A model generated the notes under the pieces. It did not search any database, was not told where the DNA came from, and was given only the letters and a program-made list of their open reading frames with translations. A DNA stretch of 64,000 bases, from contig CAIJVU010000036.1 in assembly GCA_903824185.1 (NCBI GenBank), forward strand, positions 62,001-126,000, in the 5' to 3' direction. Origin of the DNA: an uncultured Hyphomicrobiales bacterium. Lineage in GTDB: Bacteria; Pseudomonadota; Alphaproteobacteria; Rhizobiales; Beijerinckiaceae. How positions within the stretch are numbered: the first letter of the stretch is position 1; the number at the start of each line of letters is the position of its first letter. Both the position numbers and the translations under genes were made by a program. Positions 55,049-63,746 of the stretch are shown here, in pieces.

Positions 55049-56497
55049 TTAAAGTCCTTTGACCCGCGCGTCGCCATCGGCAAATCTGAGCCGATAAGGC
55101 GTATCGCCTATCACCGACTGCGCGGATTTGACGGGTTGTCCATCGGTGTCCAGAACCAGAGCAAATCCCCGCGCCAACACGCCCTGATAGGAGAAGCCGA
55201 CCAACAATTGGCTGAGATGATCCAACCGCTCTTTGCGCCGCTTCAGCAAGACCGTGATGGCCTGATCTTGGCGACTCATCAGGGCCGCGATGCGTTGGCG
55301 GCGGTCTTGGATCGCCCGCGCTTCACTGCGCAAGGCGGCTGCCTGCGCCGCCTTTAACCGCTGTCCCAATCCGTCCAGACGGGCGCGGGCCGTGCCAAGG
55401 CGGGCCGTGGGCGCATGGCGCTGCAGGCGTTGCTGCACTTGGTTGAAGCGCTGGCGCTGGCGCTGTGCCAAGCGGCTGAGGCCCGAGCCCAACCGGCTGC
55501 TTGCGAGATCGAGCCGTTGCCGCGCCCCGCCCACAATATCGGCGGCTTGCGGCATAGCCCGCTGCAAGGCTTGGAAATCGCCGCGCCGCCGTGTCACCAA
55601 ACGCAAGGCACTGCCCTGCAGCCGATGCCCGAGATCACGCAAGCGCAACAGCAAATCGGCCCTGACCGGCACCACCATTTCGGCAGCGCCTGTCGGGGTG
55701 GGGGCGCGCTGGTCCGCGGCCAGATCAATCAAGGTCCAGTCTGTCTCATGCCCGACCGCACTCACCAGCGGGATCAGACTGGCGGCGGCGGCCTCGACAA
55801 GCCGCTCATCATTAAAGCCCCACAGATCTTCGATCGAGCCGCCACCGCGCGCCACAATCAACACATCGGGGCGGGGCAAGGGCCCCGCGAGCGGCAAGGC
55901 GTTGAAGCCTTCAATGGCCGCCGTCACCTCCGCAGCGCAGGTCTCCCCCTGCACCCTGACAGGCCATAACAAAACGCGCCGCGGAAACCGATCCGACAGA
56001 CGGTGTAAAATATCGCGGATCACTGCCCCCGTGGGCGAGGTAATCACCCCGATCACCTCCGGCAAAAACGGCAATAATTGTTTGCGCGCCTCGTCAAACA
56101 GGCCTTGCGCTGCCAAGCGGCGCTTGCGGGCCTCCAGCTGCGCCAAAAGCGCCCCTTCGCCCGCAGGCTCCAAGGCCTCGATGATCAGCTGATAGCGCGA
56201 TTGTCCGGCAAAGGTGGTGATTTTGCCCGTGGCGATCACCTCAAGACCCATTTCGGGCTTAAAGCGCAAGCGCGCGGCCTGACCCCGCCAAATCACCGAG
56301 GAGAGCGTGGATTTTTCATCCTTGATGTCGAGATAGACATGGCCGGAGCTGTGAACCGTCACTTTGCCCAATTCACCCCGCACCCTGACATGCGAGAATT
56401 GATCCTCCAAAGTGCGTTTGAGCGCCCCCGAAAGCTCGGAAACGCTCCATTCTGGCAGATTGGGGCTGTCGGGACTGTGTAAATCAATGGGATCCAT
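55049..56497 (-). CDS. xseA: Exodeoxyribonuclease VII large subunit
   Basis: The catalytic subunit of ExoVII, which degrades single-stranded DNA. The 482-residue protein begins with an OB-fold (VRGELGKVTVHSSGHVYLDIKD) and has the catalytic block VITSPTGAVIRDILHRLSDRFP, DVLIVARGGGSIEDLWGFND and SAVGHETDWTLIDLAADQRAPTPTGAAE, then a long coiled-coil Arg/Leu-rich region. ATG 56495-56497 is preferred over TTG 56503. xseB is not in the window. Confidence 0.97.
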   Translation of the reverse strand: MDPIDLHSPDSPNLPEWSVSELSGALKRTLEDQFSHVRVRGELGKVTVHSSGHVYLDIKDEKSTLSSVIWRGQAARLRFKPEMGLEVIATGKITTFAGQSRYQLIIEALEPAGEGALLAQLEARKRRLAAQGLFDEARKQLLPFLPEVIGVITSPTGAVIRDILHRLSDRFPRRVLLWPVRVQGETCAAEVTAAIEGFNALPLAGPLPRPDVLIVARGGGSIEDLWGFNDERLVEAAAASLIPLVSAVGHETDWTLIDLAADQRAPTPTGAAEMVVPVRADLLLRLRDLGHRLQGSALRLVTRRRGDFQALQRAMPQAADIVGGARQRLDLASSRLGSGLSRLAQRQRQRFNQVQQRLQRHAPTARLGTARARLDGLGQRLKAAQAAALRSEARAIQDRRQRIAALMSRQDQAITVLLKRRKERLDHLSQLLVGFSYQGVLARGFALVLDTDGQPVKSAQSVIGDTPYRLRFADGDARVKGL

Positions 56498-56668
56498 GCG
56501 CAAAGCTTAATCGATTCGGGTCAAAATCCCGACCCCTATCAAGACCGAGGCGCGGAAGGATTGGGGATGAACGAGCCTGCCCCCTTGGCAGAACAGGGCA
56601 CAAACGCCTATGCAAGACACAGAGAGAGAGACAGAGGCAGCGTGGTTTCGCAAACAAGGATCGGCTTC

Positions 56669-57952
56669 ATGAATGTTTTGCTTATCGGATCAGGTGGACG
56701 CGAACATGCTTTGTCTTGGGCGCTGGCCAAAAGTCCTCGTCTGGGCCGGTTGTTCATCGCCCCCGGCAATCCCGGAACCGCCCAATGCGGCACCAATATC
56801 GCCTTGAACCCCGATGATCATTCAGCCGTCATTGCCTTTTGCCGCAGCGAGCAAATCGGCCTTGTAATCATCGGTCCCGAAGCGCCTCTGGTGGGGGGTC
56901 TGGCGGATGCGTTGGATGGAGCAGGGATCAAGGTTTTTGGCCCGTCGCAAACCGCCGCCCAACTTGAAGGATCCAAAGCCTTTACCAAAGCGCTGTGTGA
57001 TGAAGCGCATGTGCCCACCGCCGCCTATGCGCGCTTTACCGATGCCGAAAAAGCCAAGGCCTATGTGCGCGCGCGTGGTGCGCCCATCGTTGTCAAAGCC
57101 GATGGCTTGGCCGCAGGCAAAGGCGTGGTCGTTGCCCAAACCATCCAAGAGGCCGAAGAGGCCATTGCCATGATGGCCTCGGGTGGCTTGGGCGATGCGG
57201 GGTCGCAAATTGTTATTGAAGACTGTTTGTTTGGCGAGGAAGTCTCCTATTTCGTCTTGAGCGACGGGGATACGGCTTTGGCCTTCACCTCCGCCCAAGA
57301 TCACAAAGCCGTCGGCGATGGCGATACCGGTCCCAATACAGGCGGCATGGGGGCCTATTCACCCGCCACTGTCTTGACCCCCGCCCTTGAACAACGGGTG
57401 ATGGACGAGATTATTTTACCTTCCATCAAAACCATGAAGGCGCGCGGCACGCCGTTCAAAGGCATATTGTTTGCGGGTCTGATGCTCACAGACACTGGCC
57501 CCAAACTCATCGAATATAATGTGCGCTTCGGTGATCCCGAATGCGAGGTGATGCTGCCACGGTTGAAAACCGATTTGCTGGATGTGCTGGAGGCGGGCGC
57601 TTGCGGACGTTTGTCTGAGGTGTCCTTGGCGTGGGAAAACAAAACGGCGCTGACGGTGATCCATGCCGCCAAGGGTTATCCGGGCACCCCGCTCAAAGGC
57701 ACGGAAATCAAAGGCGTTGAGATAGCCGCCAAGCTGCCCGACACATTGGTCTTTCATGCAGGCACAACGCGCGATCAGGACGGCCGTTTGCTGGCCAATG
57801 GCGGACGGGTCTTGGCGGTGACAGCCATGGCAGACAGTGTGACAGAGGCGCAACAGAAAGCCTATCAGGCTCTGTCGGCGATTGATTGGGCGGGCGGGTT
57901 TTACCGCAGCGATATCGGTTGGCGCGAAGTGGCACGCGAGCAAAAAAAGTAA
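56669..57952 (+). CDS. purD: Phosphoribosylamine-glycine ligase
   Basis: An ATP-grasp ligase of purine synthesis. From ATG 56669, with AAGGA 8 nt upstream, it has 427 residues: MNVLLIGSGGREHALSWAL, then GPEAPLVGGLADAL, FGPSQTAAQLEGSKAF, VKADGLAAGKGVVVAQT and NVRFGDPECEVMLPRL. The frame runs upstream to 56561, but those residues have no family counterpart. It is divergent from xseA. Confidence 0.98.
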   Translation: MNVLLIGSGGREHALSWALAKSPRLGRLFIAPGNPGTAQCGTNIALNPDDHSAVIAFCRSEQIGLVIIGPEAPLVGGLADALDGAGIKVFGPSQTAAQLEGSKAFTKALCDEAHVPTAAYARFTDAEKAKAYVRARGAPIVVKADGLAAGKGVVVAQTIQEAEEAIAMMASGGLGDAGSQIVIEDCLFGEEVSYFVLSDGDTALAFTSAQDHKAVGDGDTGPNTGGMGAYSPATVLTPALEQRVMDEIILPSIKTMKARGTPFKGILFAGLMLTDTGPKLIEYNVRFGDPECEVMLPRLKTDLLDVLEAGACGRLSEVSLAWENKTALTVIHAAKGYPGTPLKGTEIKGVEIAAKLPDTLVFHAGTTRDQDGRLLANGGRVLAVTAMADSVTEAQQKAYQALSAIDWAGGFYRSDIGWREVAREQKK

Positions 57953-58045
57953 CACCACAAACCAAGGGCCAAAGCCCGGTTGTGTATGACAGCCGGCCTG
58001 TGCCACACTTTGCCTGCGGATAAATAGAATTTCTGGAGAGCGTGA

Positions 58046-59131
58046 ATGGATGTGCTGGATCGGCAAAGCAGTTTCAGCGGCACGAAAGCCGCCACCGGCG
58101 CCCTTGCTTTGCCCATCCCACAGCTTGATCAGTGGCTATCAAGCCATATTGCGTCCTTTTCCGGTCTGCGCTCTGCCAATCAATTTAAAGGCGGACAATC
58201 CAACCCGACCTACCATCTGATGGCCGATAGCGGCAGCTATGTCTTGCGGCGCAAACCACCGGGCAAATTGCTGACCTCCGCCCATGCCATCGACCGCGAA
58301 TATAAATTGCTGTCGGCTTTGGCAGGGCAAGACTTTCCGGCGGCGCGTCCGCTGGTCTATTGCGAGGATGAAAGCGTCATCGGCACCGCCTTTTATGTCA
58401 TGACCCATATCGAGGGCCGTGTGATATGGGAGCCGTCGATGCCGGGGGCTGATCCCGTCGAACGCCGCGCCGTTTTCAAAAATATGGCCCAAACACTGGC
58501 GCGTCTGCATAGCTTTGACCCGCAGGCGATTGGTCTTGGCGATTTCGGCAAAGCCGACGGCTACACCATGCGGCAGGTGCGGCGCTGGAGCGAAAATTAC
58601 CGCCTGTCCGCCACCGAAGACATCGAGGACATGAACCGATTGATCGACTGGCTGCCCTCAAACCTGCCGCAAAGCGCGCGCGCGGCGATTGTGCATGGCG
58701 ATTACCGGCTTGATAATCTGATCCTTGCCTCTGACGGGCCCGCTATTCTGGCGGTTCTGGATTGGGAATTGGCGACATTGGGAGACCCGATTGCCGATCT
58801 CGTCTATCATCTCATGACATGGGTGATGCCACGCGCGGAAAATGGCGGGGGAACAGGCAGTCTGCTTGATCTCGATTATGCCGCACTCGGCCTGCCGACC
58901 ATGCAAGAGCATGCCGCTGTTTATGCCGAAGCCGCAGGCCTTGAGACCATCCCCGATCTTGAAGCCTATCTGGCCTATAATTTTTTCCGTCTGGCGGCGA
59001 TCCTGCAAGGCATTGTCGGGCGCGTGCGCGATGGCACCGCCAGCAATGACAATGCGCAGGCTATGGCCAATCAGGTGCGACCCCTTGCCCAAGCGGGATG
59101 GCTCTGGGCACAAAAAGCCCCGTCCCGATGA
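58046..59131 (+). CDS. APH-fold phosphotransferase family protein (ACAD10/11-like)
   Basis: A 361-residue protein with the aminoglycoside-phosphotransferase fold: FKGGQSNPTYHLMADSGSYVLRRKPPG region, catalytic loop IVHGDYRLDNLIL and VLDWELATLGDPIADLVYH. It resembles the kinase domain fused to acyl-CoA dehydrogenases in ACAD10/11, so phosphorylation of a hydroxy-acyl-CoA is possible but unproven. GGAGAG lies about 7 nt before ATG 58046. It overlaps the patatin gene by ATGA. Confidence 0.88.
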   Translation: MDVLDRQSSFSGTKAATGALALPIPQLDQWLSSHIASFSGLRSANQFKGGQSNPTYHLMADSGSYVLRRKPPGKLLTSAHAIDREYKLLSALAGQDFPAARPLVYCEDESVIGTAFYVMTHIEGRVIWEPSMPGADPVERRAVFKNMAQTLARLHSFDPQAIGLGDFGKADGYTMRQVRRWSENYRLSATEDIEDMNRLIDWLPSNLPQSARAAIVHGDYRLDNLILASDGPAILAVLDWELATLGDPIADLVYHLMTWVMPRAENGGGTGSLLDLDYAALGLPTMQEHAAVYAEAAGLETIPDLEAYLAYNFFRLAAILQGIVGRVRDGTASNDNAQAMANQVRPLAQAGWLWAQKAPSR

Positions 59132-59976
59132 CCGGCCCGCGCCCCACCTCCCCGCCCATCGGCCTCGTGCTCGGCAGCGGCGGTGCGCGCGGACTGGCGC
59201 ATCTGATTGTTTTGGAGACATTGGAAGAATTGGGTCTGCCACCCGCAGCCATTGCGGGATCGTCCATCGGCGCGATTATCGGCGCCGCCAGTGCATCGGG
59301 GATCAGCGCCCGCGCCTTGCGGGAGCATTTTGAAACCCTGTTTCTCAATCGCACCCATGTGATGGCCCGCCTTTGGAAAGCACGGGTGGGGCGCGTCAAA
59401 GATTTGTTCACGCGCTCCCCCGGCAATCCGGTTCTGGTGGATGGCGAAGCCTTGCTTGATCTGTTTTGGCCCGACAGCGTGCCTGATACATTCGAGGCCT
59501 TAGAAATCCCCCTGACGGTGGTGGCCACTGATTTTTACCATCACCGCGAAATCCGTTTCGACAGTGGCTCGCTTGTCAGTGGTGTGGCCGCCTCCATGGC
59601 CATGCCCGCCCTTGTCAAACCTGTTCAAATCGAGGGCCATGTCTTGATTGATGGCGGGGCGATCAATCCGCTGCCCTTCGAGACCTTTCTTGATCAAGGC
59701 ATGGTTGTGATTGCGGTGGATGTGTCAGGCGGCCCAAAAGTCAGCACCGCATTACCGGGCCCCTTTGCCACGATGATCGGTGCCGCGCAGATTATGCAAG
59801 CGGCGCTGGTTCAACAAAAACTGCAATTCAGACAGCCGGATATTTTGTTGAAACCCGATGTCGCCGGATTTCAGGCGCTCGACTTTTTCAAGATCGAGGC
59901 CATTCTCACCGCCTCAGCGCCTTTGAAAGATCAGCTGAAATATGCCTTGTCCGACCATCTCGACCAAAGGCTTTAA
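59128..59976 (+). CDS. Patatin-like phospholipase
   Basis: A 282-residue serine-dependent lipid hydrolase. The oxyanion block GLVLGSGGARGLAHL, the nucleophile motif GSSIGAIIGA (GxSxG) and the DGGAINPLPF with the catalytic Asp are all present. No signal peptide; RssA-like. ATG 59128 overlaps the upstream stop by ATGA. The TAA stop at 59974-59976 shares bases with the stop of the convergent tadA (59973-59975). Confidence 0.95.
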   Translation: MTGPRPTSPPIGLVLGSGGARGLAHLIVLETLEELGLPPAAIAGSSIGAIIGAASASGISARALREHFETLFLNRTHVMARLWKARVGRVKDLFTRSPGNPVLVDGEALLDLFWPDSVPDTFEALEIPLTVVATDFYHHREIRFDSGSLVSGVAASMAMPALVKPVQIEGHVLIDGGAINPLPFETFLDQGMVVIAVDVSGGPKVSTALPGPFATMIGAAQIMQAALVQQKLQFRQPDILLKPDVAGFQALDFFKIEAILTASAPLKDQLKYALSDHLDQRL

Positions 59977-60422
59977 CGCCTGCTGCTGAAAAAACTGCGC
60001 AACAGCTCAGCGGATTCACGGGCTCTGATCCCGCCATAGACCTCTGGCGCATGATGGCAGGTGGGTTGTGCGAAAAAGCGCGGCCCGTGCTCAACCGCAC
60101 CGCCTTTGCTGTCATCGGCGGCAAAATACAAACGCCGGATGCGTGCCAAGGACAAAGCGCCCGCGCACATGGCGCAGGGCTCCAAGGTGACATAGAGATC
60201 ACAGCCGATCAGCCGCTCGCTGCCCAAGATTTTGGCTGCGGCGCGGACCACCACCATTTCGGCATGGGCGGTTGGATCATGATCGCGCAAAACCCGATTA
60301 CCCGCACTGGCTATCACCCCACCATCGCGCATCAAAACAGCGCCGACCGGCACTTCTCCGGCCTCAGCCGCCTGTTTTGCCTCAAAAAAAGCCAAATCCA
60401 TTCCTGAAAGAGCTTGGTCCAT
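59973..60422 (-). CDS. tadA: tRNA(adenine34) deaminase
   Basis: Converts A34 to inosine in tRNA-Arg. The zinc site is HAEMVVVRAAAK and TLEPCAMCAGALSLARI. From ATG 60420-60422 the product has 149 residues, usual for the family; the frame runs to 60488 with several upstream ATGs, and none has a strong ribosome-binding site, so the start is uncertain. It is divergent from the pseudouridine synthase gene, with about 70 bp between, and ends overlapping the patatin gene. Confidence 0.95.
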   Translation of the reverse strand: MDQALSGMDLAFFEAKQAAEAGEVPVGAVLMRDGGVIASAGNRVLRDHDPTAHAEMVVVRAAAKILGSERLIGCDLYVTLEPCAMCAGALSLARIRRLYFAADDSKGGAVEHGPRFFAQPTCHHAPEVYGGIRARESAELLRSFFSSRR

Positions 60423-60492
60423 CGTCGCTTTTTCCAAAAAATCGGTCCAGTTTTCCTCGTCAAGCGGCATTGTGTCTGCTATCAGCACTGCT

Positions 60493-63165
60493 ATGACCTA
60501 TGACAGCAAAAAAGACGGTGGTCGAGGGGGCAAGCGCCCAACCGATCGCCGCACGGACCGCCCCGCATCCGACAGACCCTATAAAAGCCGCAGCGACGAG
60601 CGCGGCGATGCATCCGCGCGTCCGAAAGGCGACAGACCCTTCGGCGACAAAAAATTCGGCCCCAAAAAGTTTGGTGACAAACCATCGGGCGGCCGCGGTT
60701 TTGGCGACAAGAAATTCGGTGACAAAAAATTCGGCGGGCGCGATGACCGTCCCGCGCGTCCCTATGGCGACAGGCCAGACCGCAACCGTGATGACCGTCC
60801 CGCTCGCTCGTTTGGTGATCGTCCGGCGCGTCCCTATGGCGACAGGCCAGACCGTAACCGTGATGACCGCCCCGCCCGCTCGTTTGGTGATCGTCCAGCC
60901 CGTCCCTATGGCGACAGGCCCGAGCGTAACCGTGATGACCGTCCCGCCCGTTCGTTTGGTGATCGTCCAGCGCGTTCCTATGGCGACAGGCCAGACCGTA
61001 ACCGTGATGACCGTCCCGCCCGCTCGTTTGGGGATCGTCAAGCACGTCCCTATGGCGACAGGCCAGACCGCAACCGCGATGACCGTCCCGCCCGCTCGTT
61101 TGGGGATCGTCCGGCGCGTCCCTATGGCGACAGGCCAGACCGTAACCGTGATGACCGCCCCGCCCGCTCGTTTGGCGATCGTCCAGCCCGTCCCTATGGC
61201 GACAGGCCGGAACGCGGTGAACGCTCCGAGCGTCCGCCAAGTGCGGGTTTTCGTCCCCGCTACGAGGACAAAGGCCGCTCCAACAGTTCCGACAGGGGCG
61301 ACAGGCCGCAACGCTTCGGCGACAAGCATCGTTTTGGTGATAAGCCACGCTTTGGTGATAAGCCGCGCGCAGGCGGCGGCAAGCGTGAATTTATCGCGCG
61401 CGACCGCTCGGGGGATGAAGCACCGGCACCGCGCAGGGGCTTTCGTGACCGCATTGCCAAAGTCATGGCACGGGCCGGTCTTTGCTCCCGCCGCGAGGCC
61501 GAGGAATGGATTGAAGCCGGGCGCGTCAGCGTCAATGACGAGGTTCTGACCAGTCCGGCGCTCGATGTCACCGAACGCGATAAAATTCTGGTGGACGGCA
61601 CCCCCTTGCCGATGCGCGAGCGTACCCGTTTGTTCCTTTACCACAAGCCCTCAGGGCTTGTGACAACGGCATGGGATCCCGAAGGCCGACCCACGGTCTT
61701 TGCGGCCTTGCCCGCAGGCCTGCCACGGGTTGTGACCATCGGGCGGCTTGATATCAACACCGAAGGCTTGTTGCTGCTGACCAATGACGGCGGGCTGTCG
61801 CGGGTGATTGCTTTGCCGGAAACCGGCTGGCTGCGCCGCTATCGCGTCCGCGCCTATGGCTCGATCACCCAAGCCGATCTCGATACGTTGCAAGACGGGA
61901 TCACGATTGAAGGCATTCATTACGGGCCGATTGAGGCGCATCTGCAACGCGAGCAAGGCGACAATGTCTGGCTGACTTTGGGCTTGCGCGAAGGCAAAAA
62001 CCGCGAGGTCAAAAAAATCCTCGACCATTTCGGACTGCAGGTGAACCGTTTGATCCGTTTGTCATTCGGCCCCTTCCAGTTGAACGACTTGCCGGAAGGC
62101 GCGGTCGAAGAAGTCCGCACTGCCATTCTCAAAGACCAGTTGGGCGAAACGCTGGCGCAAGAAGCGGAAGTGGATTTCGACGCGCCGGTCTTTGTCTATG
62201 AGGACGAGGATTTCCATCCGCGCAAACGCGAAACCAGCTATCGGGAAAGCATCCCCGGCAAGCCGGACCGCAAAGACCGCTTTGCCGGTCGTGACGCGCC
62301 AGAGGAGCAGGCCGAAGAAGAAGCCCCGCGTCCGAAACGCCGCGCCCCGACCGAACCCTTGCGGTCCGTTTGGCGCGCCAGTGATGAAGAGGCGGAAGGT
62401 GCGGCCAAGCAGCGCAGCCACAAACCGCGTCGGGGTGACAATCCGCAAGAAGCGCGACTGGAAAGTGGAGCCCGCGCGCATGAACGCGCCGGTCGCATCA
62501 AAACCCCCAAAGGGGGCGATGTGCTGGTTGAAAAAGTCGTCCGCGAAAAGACAGAAGATCTGCCCGTCCGCGCCCCACGCAAACCCCGCAGTGAAGAGGG
62601 TGAAGCCCCGCGTCGGGAATTCGGGGATCGGCCACGTCCACCACGCGATGGCAGTGACCGCCCACCACGTCGGGATTTCGGGGATCGTCCGCGTCCACCA
62701 CGCGATGGCGATAATCGTCCACCGCGTCGGGATTTTGGAGATCGTCCACGTCCACCACGCGATGGCGGTGACCGTCCACCGCGTCGGGAGTTCGGGGATC
62801 GTCCACGTCCACCACGCGATGGCGATGATCGCCCGCCGCGTCGGGATTTCGGGGATCGTCCACGTCCACCAAGGGATGGCGGAGACCGTCCACCGCGTCG
62901 GGAGTTCGGGGATCGTCCGCGCCCACCAAGGGATGGTGATGATCGCCCACCGCGTCGGGATTTCGGGGATCGTCCGCGTCCACCAAGGGATGGCGGAGAC
63001 CGTCCACCGCGTCGGGATTTCGGGGATCGGCCGCGCCCACCAAGGGATGGCGGTGATCGCCCGTCCCGTCCAGCGCGTGACGGTGCGCCCAACAATGGCG
63101 TCGGACCACGCAGCGGGCCACGCGGTGGCTCTGGCGGGCCACGCCCACCCAGACGCAATGGCTAA
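60493..63165 (+). CDS. RluB-type pseudouridine synthase with two repetitive disordered arms
   Basis: An 890-residue protein whose core is an RluB/RsuA pseudouridine synthase of 23S or 16S rRNA: S4 domain (about 316-365, FRDRIAKVMARAGLCSRREA) and catalytic Asp420 in IGRLDINTEGLLLLTNDGG. The core is only about 260 residues; the rest is Arg/Asp/Pro-rich repeats. Array 1 (60742-61209) has units of 24 residues, array 2 (62611-63066) units of 19. ATG 60493 is preferred over GTG 60472. Such long basic arms may bind RNA; that is inference. It precedes rsmD by 11 bp. Confidence 0.95.
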   Translation: MTYDSKKDGGRGGKRPTDRRTDRPASDRPYKSRSDERGDASARPKGDRPFGDKKFGPKKFGDKPSGGRGFGDKKFGDKKFGGRDDRPARPYGDRPDRNRDDRPARSFGDRPARPYGDRPDRNRDDRPARSFGDRPARPYGDRPERNRDDRPARSFGDRPARSYGDRPDRNRDDRPARSFGDRQARPYGDRPDRNRDDRPARSFGDRPARPYGDRPDRNRDDRPARSFGDRPARPYGDRPERGERSERPPSAGFRPRYEDKGRSNSSDRGDRPQRFGDKHRFGDKPRFGDKPRAGGGKREFIARDRSGDEAPAPRRGFRDRIAKVMARAGLCSRREAEEWIEAGRVSVNDEVLTSPALDVTERDKILVDGTPLPMRERTRLFLYHKPSGLVTTAWDPEGRPTVFAALPAGLPRVVTIGRLDINTEGLLLLTNDGGLSRVIALPETGWLRRYRVRAYGSITQADLDTLQDGITIEGIHYGPIEAHLQREQGDNVWLTLGLREGKNREVKKILDHFGLQVNRLIRLSFGPFQLNDLPEGAVEEVRTAILKDQLGETLAQEAEVDFDAPVFVYEDEDFHPRKRETSYRESIPGKPDRKDRFAGRDAPEEQAEEEAPRPKRRAPTEPLRSVWRASDEEAEGAAKQRSHKPRRGDNPQEARLESGARAHERAGRIKTPKGGDVLVEKVVREKTEDLPVRAPRKPRSEEGEAPRREFGDRPRPPRDGSDRPPRRDFGDRPRPPRDGDNRPPRRDFGDRPRPPRDGGDRPPRREFGDRPRPPRDGDDRPPRRDFGDRPRPPRDGGDRPPRREFGDRPRPPRDGDDRPPRRDFGDRPRPPRDGGDRPPRRDFGDRPRPPRDGGDRPSRPARDGAPNNGVGPRSGPRGGSGGPRPPRRNG
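60742..61209 (+). repeat. 72-bp (24-residue) tandem array in the pseudouridine synthase N-terminal arm
   Basis: Six complete or nearly complete copies of a 24-residue unit beginning DDRPARSFGDRPARPYGDRP then D/E-RNR, plus a partial first copy and a degenerate last copy. Units are highly similar at DNA level, with few substitutions (for example RPE for RPD, RQA for RPA), suggesting recent amplification or frequent recombination. Confidence 0.95.
62611..63066 (+). repeat. 57-bp (19-residue) tandem array in the pseudouridine synthase C-terminal arm
   Basis: Eight copies of a 19-residue unit RRDFGDRPRPPRDGGDRPP, with alternation between RRDF and RREF and between GGD, GDD, GSD and GDN. The final copy ends in RPS. 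The array lies directly before a Gly/Arg/Pro-rich tail, and its DNA period differs from that of the N-terminal array. Confidence 0.95.
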
Positions 63166-63176
63166 ACGGGGCGGAT

Positions 63177-63737
63177 ATGCGGATCATCGGCGGTCGCTTT
63201 AAAGGACGGGGACTGAAAACCCCGTCCGATCACACCGTCAGACCGACATCGGATCGGCTGCGCGAGACCTTGTTCAATATTCTCGCGCATGCCTATGACG
63301 ACCCGATGCCTGACGCCCGTGTGCTTGATTTATTCGCAGGCACCGGCGCCTTGGGGCTTGAAGCCCTGTCGCGTGGCGCAAGCTTTGCCCAATTCGTCGA
63401 TGACTCGGCACAAGGGCGCGGGCTTTTACGCGCCAATATCGAAAATTTGGGCGTCGCCGCCCAAACAAAGGTTTTTCGCCGTGATGCCACCCGCATGGGA
63501 CAGGTGCATCCGCACGCCCCTTTTCATCTGATTTTTTGTGATCCGCCTTACAATCAAGGCCTGGGCGACAAGGCCCTGACATCGGCCTTTGAAGGGGGAT
63601 GGTTCGCTCCCAAAGCCCTCATTGTTTTTGAAGAAAGCAGCAAGGCCGAGCATCAGCTGCCATCGGCGTTGACGCTTTTGGAAACACGCGATTTCGGCGA
63701 AACCCATGTGATGTTTTTACAAGCACCGGACGCCTGA
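63177..63737 (+). CDS. rsmD: 16S rRNA (guanine966-N2)-methyltransferase
   Basis: A Rossmann-fold methyltransferase of 16S rRNA. The 186-residue product has RIIGGRFKGRGLKTP at the start, the SAM motif VLDLFAGTGALGLEALSRGA and the catalytic LIFCDPPYNQGLGD. It starts 11 bp after the pseudouridine synthase stop, so both ribosomal RNA modification genes form one operon. It is convergent with mutL, 9 bp apart. Confidence 0.97.
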   Translation: MRIIGGRFKGRGLKTPSDHTVRPTSDRLRETLFNILAHAYDDPMPDARVLDLFAGTGALGLEALSRGASFAQFVDDSAQGRGLLRANIENLGVAAQTKVFRRDATRMGQVHPHAPFHLIFCDPPYNQGLGDKALTSAFEGGWFAPKALIVFEESSKAEHQLPSALTLLETRDFGETHVMFLQAPDA

Positions 63738-63746
63738 CACGAAGCC

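Noticed and set aside
60460-61644. Long antisense open frame (394 codons) over the first repeat array, and similar ones at 62238-63187
   Set aside because: Tandem repeats whose unit is a multiple of three lack stops in several frames; these antisense products are low-complexity mirrors of the pseudouridine synthase arms.
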